Shown here: piece by piece, positions 54,159 to 62,164 of the stretch
How positions within the stretch are numbered: position 1 is the first letter of the stretch
Layout of the letters: each line of letters starts with the position of its first letter
DNA from: DATBLE01 sp963837265
GTDB lineage: Bacteria; Actinomycetota; Thermoleophilia; Gaiellales; Gaiellaceae
NCBI GenBank assembly: GCA_963837265.1
Contig: CAWIMQ010000001.1
Coordinates: forward strand, 558,001-622,000
Direction: 5' to 3'
DNA: 64,000 nucleotides
Program-made: the position numbers and the translations under genes
Notes under the pieces: generated by a model
What the model was told of the DNA's origin: nothing
What the model saw: only the letters and a program-made list of their open reading frames with translations
Database searches by the model: none

Positions 54159-55398
54159 TCACCGGCGCTGGGTCCCGTCTCCGACGACCCGGAACTGGCG
54201 CAGCCAGAGGTCACGGTAGGTGACCGGCCCGCGGGGCCCGGGAAGCCGGTCGACGTTGATCCCCGTCTCCGGCGCACCGGTCAGCTCGAAGCCGTCGGCG
54301 AAGCGCGTCGGCGCATGCCAGAACGCCGCCGTGCCGCGGTACCCGTCCAGGAAGCGCTCCGCGGCGACGGCGTCCTCGGTGACGATCGCGGCGGCAAGGC
54401 CGGAGGTCTCGTCGTTGGCGATCCGCAGCGCCTCCTCGAGCCCGTCCACGAGGACGGCGGTCACGGTCGCCACGCGCTCGGGGTCGCTCGCCCATTCGTG
54501 GGCGAGCGGCTCGTCGAGCGGCAGTGCGCCGTCGCCGCGAACTTCCAGCCCGTGCGCACGAAAGAGCTCGAGCAGCGATTCGAGCAGCGCCTGGGCGCCG
54601 CGGTCGACGAGCGCGAGGTTGAGCCGGTTGCAGACGCCGAGCCGGTCCAGGCTCGCGTCGGCGACCGCCAGCGCCTTCTCCCGCGAAGCAGCCGAGTGGA
54701 CGTAGAGGACGCCGCCGCCCTCCGCGTGGGCGAGCGTGCGCACGCCGTGCTGCGCGGCGAGCCGCGCCAGCTCGGCCGTGCTCGGGCCGCTGCCGCGGAG
54801 GATCACGAGCGGTACGAGCGCCGGCATCGAGACGAGCACGCGGGCGCCCCGACGGTCGGCCGTCCGCACCAGGCCGACCGCCGCGGCGGGAAGCCCGGCG
54901 CGCTCGAGCGCAGGGCGCAGCACCTCGTCGACGAGCACGGTGACCGTCCGGAGCGCGGCGCCGCCGGTGCGCAGGACCGCGGCGTTCAGGCTCTTCAGGA
55001 GCTGGCCGGCGACGTCGAGGGCGACGTTCGGGCGCGCCTCGAAGTTCGCGCCGACCGTTCCGATCGGGATCCGCCGCTCGCCGACGACGAGCCCGTTCGC
55101 GAGCGTGCGGCTCGCGATCTCCCGCTCCAGTGGTGCCAGCGCCGCGGTCGCCTCGACCTGCGCGGCCAGCGCCTCCACGCGCACCTCCTCGAGACGCAGC
55201 CGGTCGAGCGTGCCCTCGTCGAGCCGGCCCTGCCGCCGCGTCGACGTCGGCCGCGTTGGCGGCCAGCACGGCGCCGCGCCGCTCGCGCAGGACTGCGGCC
55301 GCCTCCGCCAGCGCGGCGGCGACGGCGCCGTCGCGGAGAAGGGGAGCGGCCGACCGCGCGGCGAGGGCCTCCTGCTCGATCTGCTCGCGAAGCGTCAC
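54159..55398 (-). pseudogene. proA: Gamma-glutamyl phosphate reductase with a +1 frameshift
   Basis: About 410 residues. The start is probably GTG 55398 (TLREQIEQEALAARSAAPLL). At about 55229 an extra base in a GGG run (minus strand) shifts the frame; removing it gives ADVDAAAGRLDEGTLDRLRL and the whole remainder: IPIGTVGANFEARPNV, active-site Cys in LGVCNRLNLALV, and NDETSGLAAAIV. It precedes proB. The rest is intact, so a sequence error is likely. Confidence 0.8.
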
Positions 55399-55440
55399 TT
55401 CCGTATGTATAGTCGTTTTGGAGGGCGGGCGATCCCCGCT

Positions 55441-55545
55441 CACATCGAGAGAGGCTGAGGGAACCGGCCCTGCGACGCCTCGGCAACCTGCGGAGCAAGC
55501 CGCAAGGTGCCAAGCCCGGCCGGGTCGTCAGGCTCGGAGGATGTG
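55441..55545 (+). promoter_or_regulatory. SAM-I (S-box) riboswitch upstream of thrC
   Basis: The S-box core is present in order: GAGAGGCTGAGGGA, GGCCC, then CTCGGCAACC, a P3 stem (TGCGG...CCGCA) and AGGTGCCAAG. P1 closes with CACATC (55441-55446) and GATGTG (55540-55545). No intrinsic terminator follows; GGAAAGGAG of thrC lies about 10 bases downstream, so translational control is likely. A -10-like TATAGT is at 55408-55413. Confidence 0.85.
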
Positions 55546-55568
55546 GAGCGAGAGGAAAGGAGCGTCCG

Positions 55569-56786
55569 TTGCCCGCAACCGCACTCCGTTGCCGCACCTG
55601 CGAGACCGAGCATCCCCTGGAGGCGGTCGCGATCTGCTCGCGCTGCTGGGGCCCGCTGGATCCCGTCTACGACCGCTCCCCGCACGCGCGGACGGCGACC
55701 AGGGCTGCGATCGAGGCAGGCCCGCCGTCGATCTGGCGCTATGCCGAGCTGCTCCCGGTCGCCGCACCGCCGGAGCAGAGACTCGCCCCCGGCTTCACTC
55801 CGCTCGTGGCCGCGCCGCGACTCGGGGAGCACCTCGGCATCGGGGACCTGCGTCTGAAGCTCGACACGGCGAACCCGACGCACTCCTTCAAGGACCGGGT
55901 GGTCGCGGTCGCCGCCGCGAAGGCGCGTGAGCTCGGCCTGGGGACGCTCGCGTGCTCCTCGACCGGCAACCTCGCCAATGCCGTCGCCGCCCGTGCGGCC
56001 GCCGAGGGCCTGGACGCCGCGGTCTTCTGCCCGGCCGACCTCGAGCCCGAGAAGCTGACCGCGACCGCGGCCTACGGCGCGACTCTGTACACCGTCGCCG
56101 GCAGCTACGACGACTGCAGCCGGCTGACGATCGAGCTCTCGTTCGAGCTCGACTGGGCCTTCGTCAACGTCGGCCTGCGCAGCTACTACGCCGAGGGGTC
56201 GAAGACGCTCGCGTACGAGATCTCGGAACAGCTCGGGTGGAGGACGCCGGACGTCGTCGTCTCGCCGATCGCCTCCGGGTCGCTGTACACGAAGCTGCGC
56301 CAGGGCTTCTCCGACCTGCTCGAGCTCGGCCTCGCGCAGGGTGCGCCGCCGAGGCTCGTGGGCGGCCAGGCGGCCGGGTGCGCCCCGGTCGCGGCCGCGT
56401 TCGACGACGCCGCGCCCGTGCGCCCGGTGCGGCCGGCGACGGTCGCCCGCTCGCTCGCGATCGGCAACCCGGCCGACGGCGACCTGGCGGTCGCGACGGC
56501 CCGGGCGACCGGAGGCGCGATCCACGCCGTCGCCGAGGACGCGGTCGGCGAGAGCATGGCCCTGCTCGCGGAGACGACCGGCGTCTTCGGCGAGACGGCC
56601 GCCGGGGTCACGCTCGGCGCCCTGCGCGCAGCGGCCGCCGCCGGGCAGATCCGTCCCGACGAGACCGTCGTCCTCCTCGTCACGGGCGACGGCCTGAAGA
56701 CGCCCGGCCCGGTGGCCGAGCGCCTTCGGCCGGTCGCGATCGAGCCCGACGCGGACTCCTTCCTCGAGCGGTTCGCAGCCGCCTGA
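55569..56786 (+). CDS. thrC: Threonine synthase
   Basis: 405-residue PLP enzyme converting O-phosphohomoserine to threonine. An N-terminal zinc ribbon (CRTCETEH, CSRCWGPL) precedes the PLP domain with Lys in THSFKDRVVAV, phosphate loop SSTGNLANAVAA, and SPIASGSLYTKLRQG. The start is TTG 55569, 6 bases after GAAAGGAG. It is preceded by a SAM riboswitch, an uncommon link to threonine rather than methionine synthesis. A broken proA lies divergently. Confidence 0.92.
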   Translation: MPATALRCRTCETEHPLEAVAICSRCWGPLDPVYDRSPHARTATRAAIEAGPPSIWRYAELLPVAAPPEQRLAPGFTPLVAAPRLGEHLGIGDLRLKLDTANPTHSFKDRVVAVAAAKARELGLGTLACSSTGNLANAVAARAAAEGLDAAVFCPADLEPEKLTATAAYGATLYTVAGSYDDCSRLTIELSFELDWAFVNVGLRSYYAEGSKTLAYEISEQLGWRTPDVVVSPIASGSLYTKLRQGFSDLLELGLAQGAPPRLVGGQAAGCAPVAAAFDDAAPVRPVRPATVARSLAIGNPADGDLAVATARATGGAIHAVAEDAVGESMALLAETTGVFGETAAGVTLGALRAAAAAGQIRPDETVVLLVTGDGLKTPGPVAERLRPVAIEPDADSFLERFAAA

Positions 56787-56956
56787 CGCTCTCCGCACGA
56801 TGGTGGTCTTGCTCCCGCCGATTCCGCTGTCCGCCCTGACGGGAGAAGCCGTCCCGGTCGGGGCCCGTCCCGGCGCGGAGTCGGAGATCATCGGCCCATG
56901 AGCGTCGCGCGCCTTCGGCTCGCTCCCGTAGCTCAGGGACCAGAGGCAGCCGGCCC

Positions 56957-57541
56957 ATGAGCGCCCGTGCCGTACCCGCCACTCTGGCGCCTCGGCTCGG
57001 CGCGGTCGCGGATGCCGCCCTCGTCGTGGCCGGGACCGGGCTCGTCGCCGGCGCCGCCCAGCTATCGGTCTCGCTTCCGTTCACACCGGTCCCGGTCACG
57101 GGGCAGACGTTCGCCGTCGTCCTCGTCGGCGCGGCACTGGGCACGATCCGGGGCGTCGCCAGCCTCCTGCTCTACCTCTGGCTCGGCGCCGCCGGCGCGC
57201 CCATCTACGCGGACCACGCGCACGGCTGGTCGGAGCTGACCTCGGCGAGCGGCGGCTACATCGTCGGGTTCGTCCTCGCCGCCGGCCTCGTAGGATTCCT
57301 CGCCGAGCGCCGGTGGGACCGCCGCCTGTCCTCGTCGATCGGCTCGATGCTGACCGGAAACCTGGTCATCTACCTCGTCGGCCTCCCGTGGCTCGCGGCC
57401 GTCCTGCACACGAACGTCGAGACGACGCTCGAGCTCGGGCTCTATCCCTTCGTCCTCGGCGACGTGTTCAAGCTCTACCTCGCCGCCGCGCTGCTCCCCG
57501 GCGCCTGGCGCGTGGTCGAGCGGCTCTCGCGGACGCCGTGA
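56957..57541 (+). CDS. bioY: BioY biotin transporter (ECF S component)
   Basis: 194 residues with about six membrane segments. The family signature is LPFTPVPVTGQTFAVVLVGA at residues 40-60, followed by LLLYLWLGAAGAPIYA and GYIVGFVLAAGLVGFL. It takes up biotin, alone or with EcfAT (not seen here). The 3' end overlaps the leuB GTG by GTGA. Biotin is a cofactor for carboxylases; the pairing with leuB is probably positional. Confidence 0.92.
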   Translation: MSARAVPATLAPRLGAVADAALVVAGTGLVAGAAQLSVSLPFTPVPVTGQTFAVVLVGAALGTIRGVASLLLYLWLGAAGAPIYADHAHGWSELTSASGGYIVGFVLAAGLVGFLAERRWDRRLSSSIGSMLTGNLVIYLVGLPWLAAVLHTNVETTLELGLYPFVLGDVFKLYLAAALLPGAWRVVERLSRTP

Positions 57542-58521
57542 CGAAGGTCGTCTGCCTGCCCGGCGACGGGATCGGCCCGGAGGTCACGGCCGCGGCGACC
57601 GAGGTGCTCGCCGCGCTGGCGCCCGACCTCGAGCTCGAGGAGCGGCTCTTCGGCGGGGCGGCGATCCTCGAGACCGGAACGCCGCTGCCGGAGGACACCC
57701 TGGCCGCCTGTCGCGAGGCCGACGCCGTCCTGCTCGGCGCCGTCGGGCTGCCCCAGCTCGACGCCGCAGACGTGCGGCCCGAACAGGGCTTGATCGGGCT
57801 GCGACGCGAACTCGACGTCTACGCGAACCTGCGGCCTGCGCGGGGCGGCGGGGTCGACCTGCTCGTCGTCCGCGAGCTCGTCGGCGGGCTCTACTACGGA
57901 GCGAAGGGAACTCGCGAGGACGGCACCGTCTTCGACACGTGCGAATACCACCCGAGCCAGGTCGAGCGGATCGCGCGGCACGCCTTCGCCCTGGCTCGCG
58001 ATCGCGACCGCCGGCTCGCCTCGGTGGACAAGGCGAACGTGCTCGAGACCTCGAGGATGTGGCGCCGGGTGGTGACCGAGGTCGCCGCCGACTACGCCGA
58101 CGTCAGGCTCGAGCACGTCCTCGTCGACGCCGCGGCGATGTTCCTCGTCCAGTCGCCGCAGCGCTTCGACGTGATCCTCACCGAGAACACCTTCGGCGAC
58201 ATCCTCTCGGACGAAGCCGCGGCGGTCACCGGCGGGCTCGGGCTCGCCGCCTCCGCGAGCATCGGCGACCGCCGGCCCGGGATCTTCGAGCCGGTCCACG
58301 GATCCGCTCCGGACATCGCCGGCCGCGGAGTCGCGAACCCGGCGGCGATGCTCCGGTCGGTCGCCCTGATGCTCGAGCACGGCCTCGGCCGCGTCGAGCC
58401 GGCCCGCCGGCTCGACGCCGCCGTCGACGACGCGCTCGACCGCGTCCGGACTCCTGATCTCGGCGGCACCGCCACGACCGCGGACGTGGTCGCGGCGGTG
58501 CTCGACGCGCTCGAGCGTTGA
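57538..58521 (+). CDS. leuB: 3-isopropylmalate dehydrogenase
   Basis: 327 residues. Intact catalytic sites: VDKANVLETSRMWRRVV (Lys) and ILTENTFGDILSDEAAAV (metal Asp), with NAD motif FEPVHGSAPDIAGRGVANPAAM. It oxidises 3-isopropylmalate to 2-ketoisocaproate. GTG 57538 overlaps the bioY stop. It is the working counterpart of the degenerate paralog at 40.4 kb, and leuCD lie 1.5 kb downstream. Confidence 0.95.
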   Translation: MTKVVCLPGDGIGPEVTAAATEVLAALAPDLELEERLFGGAAILETGTPLPEDTLAACREADAVLLGAVGLPQLDAADVRPEQGLIGLRRELDVYANLRPARGGGVDLLVVRELVGGLYYGAKGTREDGTVFDTCEYHPSQVERIARHAFALARDRDRRLASVDKANVLETSRMWRRVVTEVAADYADVRLEHVLVDAAAMFLVQSPQRFDVILTENTFGDILSDEAAAVTGGLGLAASASIGDRRPGIFEPVHGSAPDIAGRGVANPAAMLRSVALMLEHGLGRVEPARRLDAAVDDALDRVRTPDLGGTATTADVVAAVLDALER

Positions 58522-58546
58522 CGGACCGGGCCGTCGCCCCTACTCT
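58518..58546 (+). promoter_or_regulatory. Promoter of the pheA-leuCD operon
   Basis: TTGACG (58518-58523), a 17-base spacer and TACTCT (58541-58546) form a good sigma-70 promoter, overlapping the leuB TGA. Transcription would begin near 58553, about four bases before the ATG of the leader peptide. Confidence 0.65.
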
Positions 58547-58556
58547 TCTGCAACCG

Positions 58557-58628
58557 ATGCAGCGCGCCGACGCGTACCGGAACGACCTTCTCCTCGCGTT
58601 TCTCGGCGCGCGCATCTTTGCGCGCTAG
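58557..58628 (+). CDS. Leader peptide rich in Leu and Phe before pheA/leuCD
   Basis: 23 codons from ATG 58557 to TAG 58626-58628. Four Leu (three in a row) and two Phe, both TTT, rare in this GC-rich DNA, are grouped in the second half (LLLAFLGARIFAR). There is no Shine-Dalgarno, but the predicted start is only four bases upstream. The stop codon lies in a hairpin arm. The downstream operon makes Phe and Leu, suggesting attenuation by both. Confidence 0.55.
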   Translation: MQRADAYRNDLLLAFLGARIFAR

Positions 58629-58659
58629 CCGGCGTCCTCGACCGCCCTCGTCGGCTAGC
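58624..58659 (+). promoter_or_regulatory. Hairpin overlapping the leader peptide stop
   Basis: GCTAGCCG (58624-58631) pairs perfectly with CGGCTAGC (58652-58659) around a 20-base loop. The leader TAG is inside the left arm, so a ribosome reaching the stop would open it. No T-run follows. It is a possible switch element of attenuation. Confidence 0.5.
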
Positions 58660-58717
58660 TCACTCCCAGGCGGTTCATCGCAAGTCCCCTCCCCTCCTCG
58701 CGAAAGGACGGAAGTCG

Positions 58718-58894
58718 TTGTTCTCCAAAGCGACAATCGAGCCGCTGCCGGGCAAGCCCGACCCCTCCCCGGAGGCCCACTACTGCGCCTGCGCCCTGCC
58801 GATCGCGGTCGAGCGTGCGGAGCGCCGAGGCGCCGCGCAGAGGATCTGTGCCCGCTGCGACCTGCCGATCGCCGTCCGCTGGAGCCGCTGGTGA
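58718..58894 (+). CDS. Small zinc-ribbon protein
   Basis: 58 residues. Two Cys pairs sit in a repeated context: YCACALPIAVE and then RICARCDLPIAVRWSRW (CxC and CxxC, each followed by LPIAV). The start is TTG 58718 with GAAAGGACGG upstream. The TGA overlaps the pheA GTG (GTGA), so it is coupled to prephenate dehydratase. No family recognised; a metal-dependent regulator or small subunit is possible. Confidence 0.65.
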   Translation: MFSKATIEPLPGKPDPSPEAHYCACALPIAVERAERRGAAQRICARCDLPIAVRWSRW

Positions 58895-59727
58895 GCGTCT
58901 CCGTCGCCTACGCCGGGCGCGACGGCGCGCACGCCGCCACCGCCTGTGACCGGCTCTTCCCGGACGAGGCGAGAGTCACGCCCCTCGCCAGCTTCGCCGC
59001 GGTCGCCGAGGCCGCCGTCGCCGGGAACGTCCAGTTCGGCGTCCTGCCGATCGAGAGCTCGCTGTCGGGCCCCGTTGCGGAGACGCACGACCTGCTGCAG
59101 GCATCGCCGCTCTCGATCGCATCCGAGGCCGTCCTCCGCATCCGTCACTGCCTCGTCGGCCCGCAGCAGGTTCCGCTCGAGCGAGTCCGGGTCGTCCGGT
59201 CGCATCCGGTCGCGCTCGACCAGTGCCGGCGACTCCTCGCGGCCATGCCCTGGGCGACGGCGATCGCCGCGGCCACGACCGCCGAGGCCGCCGTCGAGGT
59301 CGCCGAGCGCGGCGACCCGTCCGAAGCTGCGATCTCCGGCGAGCGTGCCGCCTCGCTCTACGGCCTCGAGGTGATCTCGGGGGACGTCGGCGACCACCCG
59401 AACGCGTACACCCGGTTCGTGGCGGTCGCGACGCACACCCGCCTCGACCGGTCGGCAGCCGAATGGCGGACGGCGTTCTCGTTCGTCACCGACCACAGGC
59501 CGGGTGCGCTGCACCGCGCGATCGAGCCCTTCGCCCGGCACGGGATCGACCTCGTCCAGCTCGTCTCCCGCCCCCTGCCCGACACGCCGTGGCGCTACTG
59601 CTTCCACGCCGTCCTCGCCGGCCACCCGCTCGACCCGGTCATCCGCGACGCGCTCGCGGAGATGCGAGGCCGGACGCGCAGGCTCAAGATGTTCGGCTCC
59701 TATCCTGCCGCGGAAGGCGAAGGATGA
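58891..59727 (+). CDS. pheA: Prephenate dehydratase
   Basis: 278 residues. Catalytic TRF motif in NAYTRFVAVA, plus VLPIESSLSGPVAETHDLL at about 47. The C-terminal ACT domain holds the phenylalanine-binding GALHRAI region and LVSRP, where ESRP is usual. Chorismate mutase is a separate gene directly after it (ATGA overlap). It makes phenylpyruvate. GTG 58891 overlaps the zinc-ribbon stop. Confidence 0.93.
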   Translation: MSVSVAYAGRDGAHAATACDRLFPDEARVTPLASFAAVAEAAVAGNVQFGVLPIESSLSGPVAETHDLLQASPLSIASEAVLRIRHCLVGPQQVPLERVRVVRSHPVALDQCRRLLAAMPWATAIAAATTAEAAVEVAERGDPSEAAISGERAASLYGLEVISGDVGDHPNAYTRFVAVATHTRLDRSAAEWRTAFSFVTDHRPGALHRAIEPFARHGIDLVQLVSRPLPDTPWRYCFHAVLAGHPLDPVIRDALAEMRGRTRRLKMFGSYPAAEGEG

Positions 59728-60002
59728 ACGACCCGGTTGTCAGCCGGATCCGCGAGCAGATCACCGACGTCGACCGCGCCCTCGTCGACACCGTCAACAA
59801 GCGCCTCCGGCTGGTCGAGCAGCTCTGGCGGTACAAGGAGCGGCACGGCCTCCCGCTTCGCGATCCCGACCGCGAGGACTGGATGCTTCGCTACCTGTCG
59901 CGCGCGAACCGGGGGCCGCTCTCGGCGGAAGGGCTGGCCGAGCTGTACGCGCAGATCCTCGACCTGACGAAGCGCGAGACGGCGCAGACGGTGGACGCCT
60001 GA
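59724..60002 (+). CDS. Chorismate mutase (AroQ type, stand-alone)
   Basis: 92 residues, all-helical AroQ fold: VSRIREQITDVDRALVDTVN, RLRLVEQLWRYKERHGLPL and a third helix LAELYAQILDLTKRE. Catalytic Arg/Lys/Glu type residues are seen in the first and second helices. It starts by ATGA overlap with pheA and ends one base before leuC. It supplies prephenate to PheA. Confidence 0.9.
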   Translation: MNDPVVSRIREQITDVDRALVDTVNKRLRLVEQLWRYKERHGLPLRDPDREDWMLRYLSRANRGPLSAEGLAELYAQILDLTKRETAQTVDA

Positions 60003-60003
60003 G

Positions 60004-61416
60004 ATGGCGAGGACGCTCTTCGAGCGCGTCTGGGAGACCCACGTAGTCGCCGAGAAGCCGGACGAGCCGGCCATCCTCTACGTCGACCTGCACCTGATCC
60101 ACGAGGTCACCTCGCCGCAGGCCTTCGAGGGACTGCGCCTCGCCGGCCGCCGCGTCCGCAGGCCCGACCGTTCCCTGGCGACGATGGACCACAACGTGCC
60201 GACCGTCGACGGGCCGATCACCGATCCGCTCGCGCGTGCACAACTCGACGCGCTCCGCCGCAACTGCGAGGAGTTCGGCGTCCCCCTGTACGCGACCGGC
60301 AGCGGCCGGGAGGGGATCGTCCACGTGATCGGCCCCGAGCTCGGCGTCACCCAGCCCGGGATGACGATCGTCTGCGGGGACAGCCACACCTCGACGCACG
60401 GGGCGTTCGGCGCGCTCGCCTTCGGGATCGGGACGTCGGAGGTCGAGCACGTCCTCGCCACGCAGACGCTGCCGCAGCGGCGGCCGGGGACCATGCGCGT
60501 GCGGCTGGAAGGCGAGCTCCCCCTGGGCGTGACGGCGAAGGACGCGGTCCTCGGCGCGATCGGGCTCATCGGCGTCGCGGGCGGAGCCGGGTGCGTGATC
60601 GAGTACGCCGGCTCGACCGTGCGCGGGCTCTCGATGGAGGGGCGGATGACGATCTGCAACATGTCGATCGAGGCGGGCGCGCGCGCCGGCATGATCGCCC
60701 CCGACGACACGACCTTCGCCTACCTGGAGGGCCGCCCGGGCGCCGCCGCCGGAGCGGAGTGGGAGCGGTGCCTCGACGCGTGGCGGGCTCTTCCCTCCGA
60801 CGAGGAGGCGTCGTTCGATCGCGAGGTCGAGATCGACGCCGACAGGCTCGCCCCGCAGGTGACCTGGGGCACGAACCCCGGAATGGTCGCGCCGGTGGAC
60901 GGCCGCGTTCCCGATCCCGCCGAGCTCGCCGACCCCGACGACCGGGCCGCGGCCGAGCGGGCGCTCGCGTACATGGCGCTCGACCCCGGAACGCCCCTGG
61001 CCGAGATACGCGTCGACCGCGTCTTCATCGGCTCCTGCACCAACGCGCGCATCGACGACCTGCGACTCGCCGCGCAGATCGTCGCAGGGCGGCGGGTGCA
61101 CCCGTCGGTGCGTGCGATGGTCGTCCCGGGCTCGGCAACGGTCCGGCGCCAGGCGGAGGCCGAGGGCCTCGACGAGGTCTTCCGCCGCGCAGGCTTCGAG
61201 TGGCGGCGCGCCGGCTGCTCGATGTGCCTGGGCATGAACCCGGACGTGCTCGCCCCCGGCGAGCGCTGCGCGTCCACGTCGAACCGGAACTTCGAGGGCC
61301 GCCAGGGCAGAGGCGGTCGCACCCACCTCGTCAGCCCGCCGACCGCGGCCGCGGTCGCGCTCGCCGGCCGGTTCGTCGACGTCCGGGAGCTGGAGCCGGA
61401 GCCGGCCGCGGGATGA
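60004..61416 (+). CDS. leuC: 3-isopropylmalate dehydratase large subunit
   Basis: 470 residues, 4Fe-4S aconitase family. Cluster Cys in VFIGSCTNARIDDL and in GCSMCLGMNPDVL; substrate motifs VCGDSHTSTHGAFG and FEGRQGRGGRTHLVSP. ATG 60004 lies one base after the mutase stop, and the stop overlaps leuD. With LeuD it isomerises 2- to 3-isopropylmalate. Confidence 0.96.
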   Translation: MARTLFERVWETHVVAEKPDEPAILYVDLHLIHEVTSPQAFEGLRLAGRRVRRPDRSLATMDHNVPTVDGPITDPLARAQLDALRRNCEEFGVPLYATGSGREGIVHVIGPELGVTQPGMTIVCGDSHTSTHGAFGALAFGIGTSEVEHVLATQTLPQRRPGTMRVRLEGELPLGVTAKDAVLGAIGLIGVAGGAGCVIEYAGSTVRGLSMEGRMTICNMSIEAGARAGMIAPDDTTFAYLEGRPGAAAGAEWERCLDAWRALPSDEEASFDREVEIDADRLAPQVTWGTNPGMVAPVDGRVPDPAELADPDDRAAAERALAYMALDPGTPLAEIRVDRVFIGSCTNARIDDLRLAAQIVAGRRVHPSVRAMVVPGSATVRRQAEAEGLDEVFRRAGFEWRRAGCSMCLGMNPDVLAPGERCASTSNRNFEGRQGRGGRTHLVSPPTAAAVALAGRFVDVRELEPEPAAG

Positions 61417-61994
61417 GACCGTTCCGGCGGACAACCGGTCGCGTCGCCGTCCTCGACCGTGCCGACGTCGACACCGACCAGATCATCCCCAAGCAGTTCC
61501 TGAAGCGGATCGAACGCACCGGCTACGGCGAGTTCCTCTTCCACGACTGGCGGAAGGACCCGGCCTTCGAGCTGAACCGCCCCGAGTACACCGGAGCGAC
61601 GATCCTGGTCGCCGGCCGCAACTTCGGCTGCGGCTCGTCTCGCGAGCACGCGGCTTGGGCGCTCCAGGACCACGGCTTCGAGGCGGTGATCGCTCCTTCC
61701 TTCGGGGACATCTTCGCCGCGAACTGCGCGCAGGTCGGGCTCGTGACGATCGTCCTGCCCGCGGAGGTGGTCCGGGACCTGGCCGCGGCCGGAGAGCTGA
61801 CCGTCGACCTCGAGGCGCAGACGATCGCAGACCCCTCCGGCCTGGCGGTCTCCTTCGACTACGACCCCGCGCGCCGGCACCGCCTTCTGCACGGCGTCGA
61901 CGACATCGCCCTCACCCTCGAGCACGAGGCCGAGATCACGGCGTTCGAGTCGTCCCACCGGGCAGCGGTGGACACGACGAAGCTGCCTGCCTGA
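61413..61994 (+). CDS. leuD: 3-isopropylmalate dehydratase small subunit
   Basis: 193 residues. DVDTDQIIPKQFLKRI, GATILVAGRNFGCGSSREHA and APSFGDIFAANCAQVGL are diagnostic of the swivelling subunit. ATG 61413 overlaps the leuC TGA. It is the last gene of the operon, followed by a stem-loop. Confidence 0.96.
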   Translation: MRPFRRTTGRVAVLDRADVDTDQIIPKQFLKRIERTGYGEFLFHDWRKDPAFELNRPEYTGATILVAGRNFGCGSSREHAAWALQDHGFEAVIAPSFGDIFAANCAQVGLVTIVLPAEVVRDLAAAGELTVDLEAQTIADPSGLAVSFDYDPARRHRLLHGVDDIALTLEHEAEITAFESSHRAAVDTTKLPA

Positions 61995-62006
61995 CCGGTT
62001 CGATCC

Positions 62007-62025
62007 CGGCCGACGATGTCGGCCG
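62007..62025. terminator. Stem-loop between convergent leuD and ftsH
   Basis: CGGCCGAC (62007-62014) pairs with GTCGGCCG (62018-62025) around GAT, 13 bases after the leuD stop. It is probably the end of transcription for leuD and, from the other strand, ftsH. No T-run. Confidence 0.55.
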
Positions 62026-62040
62026 AGGCCGGGGCGCCGA

Positions 62041-62097
62041 GCAGGGCCGGCCGCTGGAGCGCGGCCCAGCAGGGGCCGGCCGCCGGAGCGCGGCCCA
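62041..62097. repeat. Two-copy GC-rich tandem repeat
   Basis: Copies at 62041-62068 and 62069-62097 (28 and 29 bases) differ by one extra G and a C/T change. They lie in the gap between leuD and ftsH. The copy number may vary between strains. No function is evident. Confidence 0.8.
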
Positions 62098-62164
62098 TTC
62101 CGGTCGCAGCCCGTCCGCAACCCTCGGGCTGCTGGAGGGGGAGCCGCTTCCCGTCCGGGTCGCG

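Noticed and set aside
56928..56956. tRNA-like string CTCCCGTAGCTCAGGGA before bioY
   Set aside because: It resembles a tRNA 5' end and D arm, but no anticodon or T arm follows before the bioY start.
62041..62097. Possible CRISPR repeat
   Set aside because: Only two copies, directly adjacent with no spacer; a simple tandem duplication.
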